A DNA stretch of 64,000 bases. It comes from Acidimicrobium ferrooxidans. GTDB lineage: Bacteria; Actinomycetota; Geothermincolia; Fen-727; Anoxymicrobiaceae. Location of the stretch: positions 661,380 through 725,379 of the forward strand of contig DYIU01000001.1 in the NCBI GenBank assembly GCA_020723485.1. The letters run 5' to 3'. The translations under genes were made by a program, and so were the position numbers. Every line of letters starts with the position of its first letter. Position 1 is the stretch's first letter. The notes beneath the pieces are model-generated. The model had not been told where the DNA came from and ran no database searches. It saw nothing but the letters and a program-made list of their open reading frames with translations. Positions 17,106 through 25,163 of this stretch are shown here, piece by piece.

Positions 17106-18494
17106 TTGGCCAAGAAACAGTTCGTACCTGACCGCGTTCCGGTAAGGAGGCAGGACGCCTCAGAAAGGATCGGGAACTTCGGCGAGGTGGCGCTGGGCTA
17201 CGACGAATCCGAGGCCAGGTCGGAGGCGGCCCGCTGCCTCCAGTGCAAGAAGCCGACCTGCGTAGACGGATGCCCGGTCAACATCGATATCCCCGGGTTC
17301 GTGGGGGAGATCGAGAAGGGCGTCCCCGGTGAAGCGGTCGAGACCATCAAGCGCGAGAACCTCCTGCCCGGCGTCTGCGGCAGGGTCTGCCCGCAGGAGT
17401 CGCAGTGCGAGGAGAAGTGCATCCTGGGCAAGAAAGGCGACCCCCTCGCCATAGGGAAGCTGGAGAGGTTCGCGGCCGACTGGGAGGCTGGGAGCGGGGC
17501 CTCAGGGGTGCCGGCGGCCGCCGGGCCGACCGGCAAGGCCGCGGCGGTGGTCGGCTCTGGGCCCGCCGGGTTGACGGTAGCGGCGGAGCTCGCGAAGAAC
17601 GGCCACCGCGTTACGGTGTTCGAGGCGCTCCACGTCGCCGGGGGGGTGCTCACCTACGGCATCCCGGAGTTCCGCCTGCCGCAGTGGGTCGTCGACCGGG
17701 AGGTCGGCATGCTCGAGAAGCTGGGCGTCGAGATAGTCCTCGACTTCGTGGTAGGGAGGACCGCGACGGTGGGTGATCTCCTGGAGGAGTACCAGGCCCT
17801 GTTCGTGGGCATCGGAGCGGGCCTGCCCAGCTTCATGGGCATCCCGGGGGAGAACCTGAACGGCGTGTATTCCGCGAACGAGTTCCTGACGCGCAGCAAC
17901 CTGATGCTCGCCCGCAGCTTCCCGGAGTACGACACGCCGGTCAAGAGGGGCGGCAGGGTCGTAGTGGTCGGCGGCGGCAACGTGGCCATGGACTCCGCGC
18001 GCACCGCGCTCAGGATGGGCGCCGACGAGGTCCACATCGTGTACCGGAGGTCCCGGGTGGAGATGCCGGCGCGCGTGGAGGAGGTCGACCACGGGGAAGA
18101 AGAAGGCATAGTCTTCCACATGCTCACCAACCCGGTGGAGGTCCTGGGAGAGGACGGTTACATACGGGGGATGGTGTGCCAGCGCATGGAGCTGGGTGAG
18201 CCCGACGAGTCGGGACGCCGGCGCCCGGTGCCGATCGAGGGCGACTACTTCGAGCTGGACTGCAACGTGATGGTAATGGCGATAGGGACGCGGGCGAACC
18301 CGCTTCTCCCCTCGACCACGGAGGGTCTCGAGCTCAACAAGCGGGGATACATCCAGATCGATCCCGAGACGTTCGCCACGAGCCTGCCGGGGGTCTATGC
18401 CGGCGGTGACATAGTCACCGGCTCGGCGACCGTCATCGAGGCGATGGGGGCCGGAAAGATCGCCGCTGCAGCCATGCACGCCCACATGACCTAG
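17106..18494 (+). CDS. GltD-like NAD(P)H-dependent Fe-S flavoprotein
   Basis: A 462-residue oxidoreductase of the glutamate synthase small-subunit family. The N-terminal four-helix Fe-S domain has CLQCKKPTCVDGCPVN and CGRVCPQESQCEEKC. It is followed by an FAD Rossmann fold (VVGSGPAGLTVAAELA) and an NADPH fold (VVVGGGNVAMDSARTALRMG). It transfers electrons from NAD(P)H to a partner. No large glutamate synthase subunit is adjacent, so it may instead work like NfnB/SudA or be a stand-alone GltA-type enzyme. The start is TTG 17106 after GGAGAG. It ends in a CTAG tetramer shared with the convergent TPR gene. Confidence 0.92.
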   Translation: MAKKQFVPDRVPVRRQDASERIGNFGEVALGYDESEARSEAARCLQCKKPTCVDGCPVNIDIPGFVGEIEKGVPGEAVETIKRENLLPGVCGRVCPQESQCEEKCILGKKGDPLAIGKLERFAADWEAGSGASGVPAAAGPTGKAAAVVGSGPAGLTVAAELAKNGHRVTVFEALHVAGGVLTYGIPEFRLPQWVVDREVGMLEKLGVEIVLDFVVGRTATVGDLLEEYQALFVGIGAGLPSFMGIPGENLNGVYSANEFLTRSNLMLARSFPEYDTPVKRGGRVVVVGGGNVAMDSARTALRMGADEVHIVYRRSRVEMPARVEEVDHGEEEGIVFHMLTNPVEVLGEDGYIRGMVCQRMELGEPDESGRRRPVPIEGDYFELDCNVMVMAIGTRANPLLPSTTEGLELNKRGYIQIDPETFATSLPGVYAGGDIVTGSATVIEAMGAGKIAAAAMHAHMT

Positions 18495-19162
18495 TGCTCG
18501 TGAAGGTGCTCGCCCACTTCCTCGTTGAGCTTGTCCGCTTCCTCGATCGACATCAGCTCAGGGTACGACCTCTCCCCGGAGATCACCTGGTCGACCGTGC
18601 TCAAGAAGTTCTCGTAGATGAGCTTCTGGTCCTCGTCGTCGGTCAGGCTTATCGCCTTGAGCAGGTGGTACCGGGCTTTTTTCGCGTCCTTCTTGAAGAA
18701 GAAGTAGATTGAAGCCAGGTTGTACTGCAGCATCTCGGAGTCGGGATTGTAACGGACCCCCTCCAGCGCGAGGTCGAAACCCTCGTCGACCCTGCCGAGC
18801 CGGGCGAGCGTCCAGCTCGCGTAGTAGTAGGCCATTGCGAAACGCGGGTGGAGCTTGGTTATAAGCCAGTAGTACGGGAAGACCCCTACATCCTTTGAGA
18901 CGCTGCCGCCCATGTACTCGTGGAAGATGTCGTCGGTCTTGCTCCACAGGTTGGTGGCGAGCGACTCACGCACCCCTCCGAGAACGTCGAGCACCGAGCG
19001 GGCTGTATCGAACGGAGTGCTGTCATCCCAGCCTGCGCGCGAACCGCTCGACCCGTCGATCGAGTACTGGAGGGCGATGCCTCCCGCCAGGAGCGCGGCG
19101 ATGACCACGAGCGCCATCCAGGTCGAGACCTGCCTGCCCTTCGAATCGCGGAGCGCCTTCAT
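18491..19162 (-). CDS. Membrane-anchored TPR protein of ABC operon
   Basis: A 223-residue protein with one N-terminal membrane segment (about 14-33) and two or three TPR-like helical repeats (FAMAYYYASWTLARLGRVDE, LQYNLASIYFFFKKDAKKA). I place the start at ATG 19162, which overlaps the permease stop as TGATG; the track start at 19408 lies inside the permease. It is the third gene of an ATPase-permease-TPR unit and may be an accessory of the exporter. The function is otherwise unknown. Confidence 0.82.
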   Translation of the reverse strand: MKALRDSKGRQVSTWMALVVIAALLAGGIALQYSIDGSSGSRAGWDDSTPFDTARSVLDVLGGVRESLATNLWSKTDDIFHEYMGGSVSKDVGVFPYYWLITKLHPRFAMAYYYASWTLARLGRVDEGFDLALEGVRYNPDSEMLQYNLASIYFFFKKDAKKARYHLLKAISLTDDEDQKLIYENFLSTVDQVISGERSYPELMSIEEADKLNEEVGEHLHEH

Positions 19163-19929
19163 CAGAGGTCCCTCCGCCTGAAGACCAGGTATCCGATAAT
19201 CAGGAAGATGGCTATGAACATCAGCGCGTATGCGGTAATGCGCAGCATCTGGGTGGCCGGGACCCCCCCGCCGTAGCCGACCTGCAGCGAGACGTTGAAG
19301 TTCTCGAGGTTGGGGATGACGTAGTAGAGGCTCCAGCTGAAGACCCTGACGAAGCCGGTGGCGCCCTCGACCAGCTTCTCGTGCAGGAACCCCGTCTTGA
19401 CGTGGCATACCAGGTAGAAGAGGACGGTGGCGAAAACGTTCACCGGCACGGTTGCGAACGTGGAGAGTGCCAGGCAGAAAGCCGCGATCACCGCGCTCTC
19501 CAGGAACACGGCGAAGACCCCCTGGAACACCACCGGCGTGAAGACGCCGAGCCTGACGTATATGAGGACCAGCACCTCCAGGCCCATGACCGCCAGGATA
19601 CCGGCCAGCGCCGCGATGACCCCCAGGTACTTGCCCGCCATGTACTGCAGCCTGCTGACGGGCTTGGACAGGACGTTATAGATGGTCCGCCTGTCGATCT
19701 CGCCGGGTATCTGGCCTACGGACAGGATTACCGCTAGCACCACCCCGAACAGCGCCGTCAGGCTCAGTGAGACGTCCCTGAGGAACTGCGCCCTCGCGCC
19801 CATCTCGAACGTAGGCAGGAGCGGCGAGAGCGCAACGACGGCGAGGCCGAAGAGGAAGACAACGTAGAAGATCTTCCTCCTCGCCGCGTCCTTCACCACG
19901 TTGATTGCGATGTAGGCGATGTTCCTCAA
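19162..19929 (-). CDS. ABC-2 type transporter permease
   Basis: A 255-residue integral membrane protein with about six hydrophobic segments, including LFGVVLAVILSVGQIPGE and IPGEIDRRTIYNVLSKPV. The latter is the conserved cytoplasmic coupling segment of ABC-2 permeases. It ends with a basic FRRRDL tail. Its start overlaps the ATPase stop by four bases (ATGA) and it is translationally coupled to the downstream TPR gene. It is probably an exporter of a lipid, antimicrobial or polymer; the substrate is unknown. Confidence 0.9.
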   Translation of the reverse strand: MRNIAYIAINVVKDAARRKIFYVVFLFGLAVVALSPLLPTFEMGARAQFLRDVSLSLTALFGVVLAVILSVGQIPGEIDRRTIYNVLSKPVSRLQYMAGKYLGVIAALAGILAVMGLEVLVLIYVRLGVFTPVVFQGVFAVFLESAVIAAFCLALSTFATVPVNVFATVLFYLVCHVKTGFLHEKLVEGATGFVRVFSWSLYYVIPNLENFNVSLQVGYGGGVPATQMLRITAYALMFIAIFLIIGYLVFRRRDL

Positions 19930-20855
19930 GCCGATGTCTCCCTGATGGTCTCGAGGAAGAGTTCCTCGAGCGACTGCTGGTAAGGCTTCACGGATACAAG
20001 CTCCATCCCGAGGTCCTTAGCGGCCTCGAGCGCCTGGAAGACCCGTACCCCCTCCACGTCCAGCAGCGTCTCCTCTCCCTGGCGGCTGACCTGCGGGGAG
20101 ACCTGACCGAGGCGTTCCGCGGCATCGGGACCGCCTCCCTTCAGGGTTATCCTGGTGAGCCCCCGGGCGGCGAGGAGGTCGGAGAGATTGCCCTCCTTCA
20201 CCGAGCGGCCGCGGTTGACGATGGTCACGCTGTCGCAGATGTTCTCCACCTCGGAGAGCTGGTGGCTCGAGAGGAAGATGGTCTTTCCGAGCTCCTTGAG
20301 GTGGACGAGGATGTCGCGGACCTCTTTCTGGCCCACCGGGTCCAGCCCGCTCGACGGCTCGTCCATCACCACCAGCTCTGGATCGTTCAGGAGCGCCTGG
20401 GCGATGCCGAACCGCTGGAGCATCCCCTTGGAGTACTTGTCCAGCGTGAGATGGTTTCCGGCGCTCAGCCCGACCAGGTCGAGCAGCTCTCCCGACCGCT
20501 GTCTGAGCGAGGCACGGTCGAGGCCGAAGAACTTACCGTAGAGCTCGAGCCCTTTCTCGGCGGTCAGGAAACCGTAGAAGTAAGGCTGCTCCGGCAGGAA
20601 ACCCAGCCTGTCGTGCGCCGCGCGGCCGCCCAGGGGCTCCCCGAGAAGGGACCCGCTTCCCCCTTCGGGGAACACTATCCCCAGGAGCACCTTGATGGTG
20701 GTGGTCTTTCCGGCGCCGTTCGGGCCCAGCAGCCCGAATATCTCACCGGCGCGCACCTCGAGCGAGAGGTCCTCGACGGCGGTCTTGCGCTTCCTCCTGA
20801 GACCGGTCCGGTAGGACTTGCTGATGTTTCGAAGCGAGATAGCGTTCTCTGTCAA
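19926..20855 (-). CDS. ABC transporter ATP-binding protein
   Basis: A 309-residue ATPase driving the adjacent permease. Walker A is LLGPNGAGKTTTIKVLLG, the signature is YSKGMLQRFGIAQALL, Walker B is LVVMDEPSSGLDP and the switch histidine lies in FLSSHQLSE. The C-terminal extension of about 90 residues is of the DrrA/CcmA kind. It is the first gene of the three-gene unit. Its upstream region carries a REP-like element (20916-20950) shared with the divergent cooT-like gene. Confidence 0.95.
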   Translation of the reverse strand: MTENAISLRNISKSYRTGLRRKRKTAVEDLSLEVRAGEIFGLLGPNGAGKTTTIKVLLGIVFPEGGSGSLLGEPLGGRAAHDRLGFLPEQPYFYGFLTAEKGLELYGKFFGLDRASLRQRSGELLDLVGLSAGNHLTLDKYSKGMLQRFGIAQALLNDPELVVMDEPSSGLDPVGQKEVRDILVHLKELGKTIFLSSHQLSEVENICDSVTIVNRGRSVKEGNLSDLLAARGLTRITLKGGGPDAAERLGQVSPQVSRQGEETLLDVEGVRVFQALEAAKDLGMELVSVKPYQQSLEELFLETIRETSA

Positions 20856-20915
20856 ACGAGTCTCCGAAAGGCACGGTGGGTTCCGCCCGTATTATAGCAG
20901 AGCCCCTCACCGCAG

Positions 20916-20950
20916 AACGCAACAGCGGGGTCAGGTCACTTTGTTGCGTT
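20916..20950. repeat. REP-like element, copy 1
   Basis: 9-bp arms AACGCAACA and TGTTGCGTT enclose the core GGGGTCAGGTCA. It lies between divergent ABC and cooT-like genes. A 9-bp direct repeat GTTCCGCCC (20880 and 20955) flanks it, which could be chance. Confidence 0.85.
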
Positions 20951-21077
20951 TTCTGTTCCGCCCACGACGGTTGCCGGCGCGCCGGTCGGCGGTGGGGCAC
21001 ATCGACGCGCGGCGGTGCAAGCGCGGCGGCAAATCCATTACAATTCACTGAGAAGCGCGACATACCGGAGGCGCATG

Positions 21078-21263
21078 ATGTGTGAATCGAACATCTACCT
21101 GAGGGACGACGAGGGAGACCGACTGGTCATGGAGGACGCCGTGATGGTCGAGACCGAGGGCGGCCGCATAAGCGTCACGGATATCCTCGGCGAGAAGAAG
21201 GAGTTCGAGGGCACCCTCGAGGAGATAACCTTCCTGGACCACCGCATCGTCATCCGGGTCTGA
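21078..21263 (+). CDS. CooT-like small nickel-binding protein
   Basis: A 61-residue protein beginning MCESNIYL, the hallmark N-terminus of CooT, in which Cys2 binds nickel. It continues with the small beta-barrel pattern (GGRISVTDILGEKKEFEG, LDHRIVIRV). CooT is a nickel chaperone linked to carbon monoxide dehydrogenase in Rhodospirillum, but many homologues occur away from CODH. The start is ATG 21078: GGAGG is six bases upstream and this places Cys at position 2. The track start at 21015 is too early. The next gene follows by 12 bases, suggesting one operon. Whether this homologue binds nickel is inference. Confidence 0.85.
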   Translation: MCESNIYLRDDEGDRLVMEDAVMVETEGGRISVTDILGEKKEFEGTLEEITFLDHRIVIRV

Positions 21264-21275
21264 AGAAGGCTCGCG

Positions 21276-22700
21276 GTGGGTTCGGGGTTCCGGTTCTTCA
21301 GGGAAGACCTCTGCGACCGCTGCGGCGTTTGCTTCGAGCGCTGCCCGGTGCTCGAGCTTCCCCCCGAGGAAGCGAAGCGGCAGATCGAGATACTCATCAG
21401 CGGCGATGCGGGCGCCTCCTTGGTGCTCCGGCGCTGCGTAACCTGCAACATCTGCGAGTTCGCCTGCCCGCAGCGCGCGAACCCTTACGGCCTCATCCTC
21501 GAACGCCACAATGAAGCCCTCGAGGACCGCGGCCTGCCCTACATAGCCAGGTTCATCTTCCCGAACGAGCGCGAGAACATGTGGACCTCCACCCGGGTGC
21601 TGATGGACGATGAAGAACTCGCGCTCCTTCGTTCCTGGGAGGACAACCTCAACAACCCGAGGAAGGAAGTCCTGCTCACCGGCTTCTACAACAACCTGGT
21701 GCCGTTCATCGCCGGGGCATCGCTCCTCGAGGAGCTCAAGCCGGCAATCGTCGGCAGCGACATGATGTTCGGGATGGGCGAGGACGCCTACAGGATCGGT
21801 TTCTTCGAGGAGGCTGAAAGGCTGGGCCGGCTCGCCGGTCGCAGATTCTCGGAGATGGGCGTGGAGAAGATGTACTGCTTCATGGTCGTGGAGGCCTCCA
21901 TGTTCACCGACGTGCTGCCGAGGAAGTTCGGCGTCGACTTCGACTTCGAGGTCGAACTGCTGGACAGCTGGATACTCGACCGGCTGAAGAGCGGGAAGAT
22001 CGAGGTCAGGGAGCAGCTCGACATGAAGGTCGCCGTCCACGACAACTGCTGCGGCAGGTACATGGACGGGACACTGCCCGGCGCAACCCGCGAGATAGTG
22101 AAGCTTACCGGCTGCGAGGTCGTCGAGATGCGGCACTGCGGCGAGCGCGCTCTCTGCTGCGGTTGGGCCGGGACCGTTCCAACTCTTTTCGGGCCGACAT
22201 CGAGCAACCCCCTGCATACCCTGCTCAACCTGCTGCAGGGCCTGTACCTCAGGCAGCAGGAGGCCGAGGCGACGGGAGCCGACGCCGTGGTCGTACCCTG
22301 TCCCGGCTGCTACGTGTTCCTGTCGATGATAAAGGTCCTGACCGACGGCAGGGTGGACGTGTACCTCCCGATAGAACTGGTGCAGATGGCAGCCGGGGAG
22401 ACTCCAGCGCACAGAAACGAGGAAAGGGCCTGGGACATCCTCGCAGTCACCAGCAACCTCGTTCTCAAGTGGATATTCTCACCAAAGCGGTTCTTCCCAG
22501 GACCTGTTGACATCGACATGCCGCTCCCCGAAGCAAGGGCGGGCGACGCCGCCCGCATAAAGCTGTTCGCCAGGCTGTATCACAGCGCCATTGTGCAGAA
22601 CCGACTTACGAGGACCGCCATCGCCGCGGCCACCAGGGCCATCATAGCGGCCTACCGTGTATACCTCGAAACAGAGAAGCGCAGGCTGCTCCGCACTTGA
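21276..22700 (+). CDS. HdrB/GlpC-like 4Fe-4S CCG-domain protein
   Basis: A 474-residue redox protein. Two 4Fe-4S motifs open it (CDRCGVCFERCPV, CVTCNICEFACPQ). After a unique middle region come CCG-type cysteine segments (VHDNCCGRYM, ERALCCGWAG, VPCPGCYVF), the type that binds unusual Fe-S clusters in heterodisulfide reductase HdrB and GlpC-like subunits. A 100-residue C-terminal helical tail is extra. The start is GTG 21276. It is coupled to the cooT-like gene. It is presumably a soluble electron-transfer subunit; the donor, acceptor and any catalytic partner are not in the window. Confidence 0.88.
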   Translation: MGSGFRFFREDLCDRCGVCFERCPVLELPPEEAKRQIEILISGDAGASLVLRRCVTCNICEFACPQRANPYGLILERHNEALEDRGLPYIARFIFPNERENMWTSTRVLMDDEELALLRSWEDNLNNPRKEVLLTGFYNNLVPFIAGASLLEELKPAIVGSDMMFGMGEDAYRIGFFEEAERLGRLAGRRFSEMGVEKMYCFMVVEASMFTDVLPRKFGVDFDFEVELLDSWILDRLKSGKIEVREQLDMKVAVHDNCCGRYMDGTLPGATREIVKLTGCEVVEMRHCGERALCCGWAGTVPTLFGPTSSNPLHTLLNLLQGLYLRQQEAEATGADAVVVPCPGCYVFLSMIKVLTDGRVDVYLPIELVQMAAGETPAHRNEERAWDILAVTSNLVLKWIFSPKRFFPGPVDIDMPLPEARAGDAARIKLFARLYHSAIVQNRLTRTAIAAATRAIIAAYRVYLETEKRRLLRT

Positions 22701-22731
22701 TCCAGCCAATCAATTTCCCTGAGACAGCGCG

Positions 22732-23110
22732 CCGGTGGCAGGGTCCCCATCGCTGCAACGCCAACTGATTTCCACAAGAACCCATCCGTTGGTAGGGGTC
22801 CCCATCGCTGAAAGGCCAACTGATTCCCACAATCTTCAATCCGTTGGTAGGGGTCCCTGGCGTCAAACGTGCGTTGAATACCCACCACTCCACGCCGGGG
22901 GTAGCCAAGGATTGGCTGAACGATTCCCATATGCACCCATCCGGTGGTAGGGGTCCCCATCGCTGAACGCATGCAGAGAAAATGTAGTTCGCGATGGGGG
23001 TAGACGAGGGATTGGCCGACTAGTTCCCACAACCGCCCATCCGGTGGTAGGGGTCCCCATCGCTGAGCGCATGCAGAGAAAATGTAGTTCGCGATGGGGG
23101 TAGACGAGGA
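22732..23110. repeat. Periodic intergenic repeat tract
   Basis: Five copies of a motif like CCGGTGGTAGGGGTCCCCAT are anchored at about 22744, 22799, 22854, 22954 and 23054, giving exact spacings of 55, 55, 100 and 100 bp. In the 100-bp units CCCCATCGC and GCGATGGGG form a long stem. This is the core of a 768-bp gene-free gap (22701-23468). The rest of the gap holds a GC hairpin (23298-23316), a small terminator-like hairpin and an unconvincing 85-codon ORF. Confidence 0.88.
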
Positions 23111-23342
23111 GCCTATGAAACACACGACAAACAACTTCCTCGTCGTTGGGGAGAGGACAACCGGGCCTTGGAACCGGGTCCCGCATGATGCGGCGTATCA
23201 GACCTTAATGCGGCAACTCTTGGGGATATTTGGATGGTCCAAATACTTTAACCCTGAGCTGTACCCGGTTGTCCGAACTTGGTACTGGCAACCAATTCTC
23301 CCGGCGACGCCGGGAGTCCCGGCCGCCTGTCGGATGAGAAGC

Positions 23343-23364
23343 GGTACCTCTGGGTACCATTTTT
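23343..23364 (+). terminator. Terminator-like hairpin
   Basis: GGTACC-TCTG-GGTACC followed by ATTTTT on the plus strand. It is far from the preceding plus-strand gene, so its role is uncertain. Confidence 0.35.
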
Positions 23365-23468
23365 ACCGGTGAACGGTCGATTATCAACGTAAATACCCAT
23401 TTGCGGGCAAAAACGGGTGTTAAACAGCATATTCAGTAGGTGAGCGGAAAAAATGAACAATAAGCAGG

Positions 23469-24218
23469 CTACATGTTCAATATCTTCTTGAGTTCCGAGC
23501 TCTGGCGTCGGCTCATCGGTATCTTGCTCTGCCCGGGGTCGTTCATGGTGAGCTCGTACGAGGAGGTGCCTATCCTGGTGATGGCTTTGACCTTCTGCAG
23601 GTTGACGATGTAACCCCGGTGGGCGCGGAAGAACTTGAGCGGGTCGAGCATCCGTTCGAGTTCAGCAAGGGTATGGTTGGTCAGGAACCGGTCGTTATCG
23701 GTATGCAGGTACGTGTACTCGCGCTGGATGTTGATGAAGTTTATGTCGTCCACGTTGACGAGGTAGATCTTGTCGCCCTTCCTCGCCGGTATCTGCGGCC
23801 TCGTGGAGTCGCGATATGTCGTCCTCTCGGAGCGCTTCAACACCGCCTCGACCCGGGCCATCAATTCAAGCGCGCTGAAAGGCTTGGTGACATAGTCGTC
23901 GGCCCCGCCCCGCAGTCCCTGGACCTTGGACTTCTCGTCGGCGAGCGCGGTGAGCATTATTATCGGGAGGTCCCTGCTCTTGGGATCGTCGCGCAGACGG
24001 GTCAGCACCTCCCACCCATCGATCTTGGGCAGGAGCACGTCGAGCAGCACGAGGTCGGGATTGGCCTCCTTGACCTTCTTGAGGCCTTCCTCGCCGGTCG
24101 CCGCCGATTCCACGAGGTAACCCTCGAGCCTCAGGCTCTTCGTTATCATCTCGCTGATGAGAGGCTCGTCCTCTACAACGAGCACCCGCAGCTTCTCCCC
24201 GTTCATTTCACCTTTCAC
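23469..24218 (-). CDS. LytTR-type response regulator
   Basis: A 249-residue two-component regulator. The receiver domain (residues about 8-125) has the acidic pair VVEDEP, the phosphoacceptor in LLDVLLPK, T in MLTALA and K in VTKPF. The C-terminus (about 145-249) is a LytTR DNA-binding domain (IYLVNVDDINFINIQREYTY, FFRAHRGYIVNL). The start may be GTG 24218 or ATG 24206. No histidine kinase is adjacent. A strong promoter lies 128 nt upstream. A paralogous regulator lies at 51.0 kb. Confidence 0.93.
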   Translation of the reverse strand: MKGEMNGEKLRVLVVEDEPLISEMITKSLRLEGYLVESAATGEEGLKKVKEANPDLVLLDVLLPKIDGWEVLTRLRDDPKSRDLPIIMLTALADEKSKVQGLRGGADDYVTKPFSALELMARVEAVLKRSERTTYRDSTRPQIPARKGDKIYLVNVDDINFINIQREYTYLHTDNDRFLTNHTLAELERMLDPLKFFRAHRGYIVNLQKVKAITRIGTSSYELTMNDPGQSKIPMSRRQSSELKKILNM

Positions 24219-24351
24219 GCCGCCCGGGACTCCGCCGACCGGACAGGGTCATCGATAGAACTTGCTCGCATGAGACGTGGCTTGCCGCTCCCGCTCCGCA
24301 TCATCGGCCTCGTGCCGTTCGCATAGGCCGCTCCGGCACAGCCGATAATGG

Positions 24352-24378
24352 ATTATAACACAGGCCGATAGCTGTCAA
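24352..24378 (-). promoter_or_regulatory. Promoter of LytTR regulator
   Basis: Minus strand: TTGACA, 15 bp, TATAAT preceded by TGT (an extended -10). The short spacer is compensated by perfect hexamers. Confidence 0.65.
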
Positions 24379-24429
24379 AGATGTCGCTCGGCAACCAGGC
24401 CTCGCGGGCGTTCCGGGCGGGCCTCGACG

Positions 24430-24446
24430 GTTAATCGAAAATTAAC
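24430..24446. promoter_or_regulatory. GTTAAT inverted repeat upstream of DUF5666-like gene
   Basis: GTTAAT-CGAAA-ATTAAC, with a further AACGTTAACG at about 24461, lies 80 bp before the gene at 24523. This is a candidate regulator site within a 304-bp intergenic region that otherwise holds only the divergent LytTR promoter. Confidence 0.4.
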
Positions 24447-24522
24447 ACGAGAGTAAGGGAACGTTAACGCCACGGAGCGATACTCGATCCAGGAGCTCCA
24501 GAGAAACGGTCAAAGGAGTCTG

Positions 24523-25140
24523 ATGGAGATGAGTGAGAAGACAGACCCGGACGTCCGGATTGAGAACGGTGCCACCCGTCCGGAACCGGACGCGGCCCAG
24601 CCCGTGGCGCCGGGCACTGCCGGAAGTAGAGGACAGGGGAGCGGCGGCAAGATGCTTATCGGCCTGGGCATCGCTGTCCTCTCTGTGGTGGTAATCGCCG
24701 CTTCATTCGGCCTGGGCTACGCTATAGGGCACCGGGATGAAGGTGTGCCTCAGCTCGGCCGCGCCCTTAGACAGAACGCGCTGGACGGAATCGCCGGCGG
24801 AGCAGGGAAACAGGGCGCCCAAGATGCGGGTGTGCGCGGACGCCTCCGCCAGATGGTCGCGAGCGGAGAGGCGAGCGTGGTGAGAGGCAGCGTCGCCTCG
24901 GTCGAGGACGGGGCCGTTACGGTCGATACGCCGGATGGTCAGCAGACCGTCAGCCTCACCGACCGGACCAGGTACCTGGTGGCCGGAGGCGGCGCGTCCG
25001 GCGGAGGCCCCGGCGCCATGGAGCCGGGACAGCAGGTCCAGGTGCTTGCGCGCAAGGCGGGTGACGGGAGTCTGAGCGCCGTCGCCGTGCGGATGGGCAC
25101 AGATAGGATGAAGCCGGAAAAGCAGGATAAGGAGCAGTAG
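24523..25140 (+). CDS. Membrane-anchored DUF5666-like protein
   Basis: A 205-residue protein with a 40-residue polar, proline-rich cytoplasmic N-terminus. One membrane helix follows (MLIGLGIAVLSVVVIAASFG), then an extracytoplasmic region. That region is a small beta-barrel-like module (VVRGSVASVEDGAVTVDTPD, VSLTDRTRYLV, PGQQVQVLAR) of the DUF5666/OB type. AAAGGAG precedes ATG 24523; ATG 24529 is an alternative. The function is unknown; such modules are common in exported actinobacterial proteins. Confidence 0.82.
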   Translation: MEMSEKTDPDVRIENGATRPEPDAAQPVAPGTAGSRGQGSGGKMLIGLGIAVLSVVVIAASFGLGYAIGHRDEGVPQLGRALRQNALDGIAGGAGKQGAQDAGVRGRLRQMVASGEASVVRGSVASVEDGAVTVDTPDGQQTVSLTDRTRYLVAGGGASGGGPGAMEPGQQVQVLARKAGDGSLSAVAVRMGTDRMKPEKQDKEQ

Positions 25141-25163
25141 AGCCTGAAGGACCTGGAACGGGC

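Noticed and set aside
22732-23110. Possible CRISPR array
   Set aside because: Repeats recur at 55 and 100 bp, the intervening sequences are related to one another, repeats contain long internal stems, and no cas gene is nearby.
22652-23186. Minus-strand ORFs of 107 and 160 codons across the repeat tract
   Set aside because: Their protein repeats (such as SAMGTPTTGW) are just translations of the DNA repeats in two frames; no start signal or domain.
23115-23372. Plus-strand ORF of about 85 codons in the gene-free gap
   Set aside because: No ribosome-binding site, base composition unlike neighbouring genes, GC hairpins inside, and no recognisable motif. It could be a remnant but I cannot support it.
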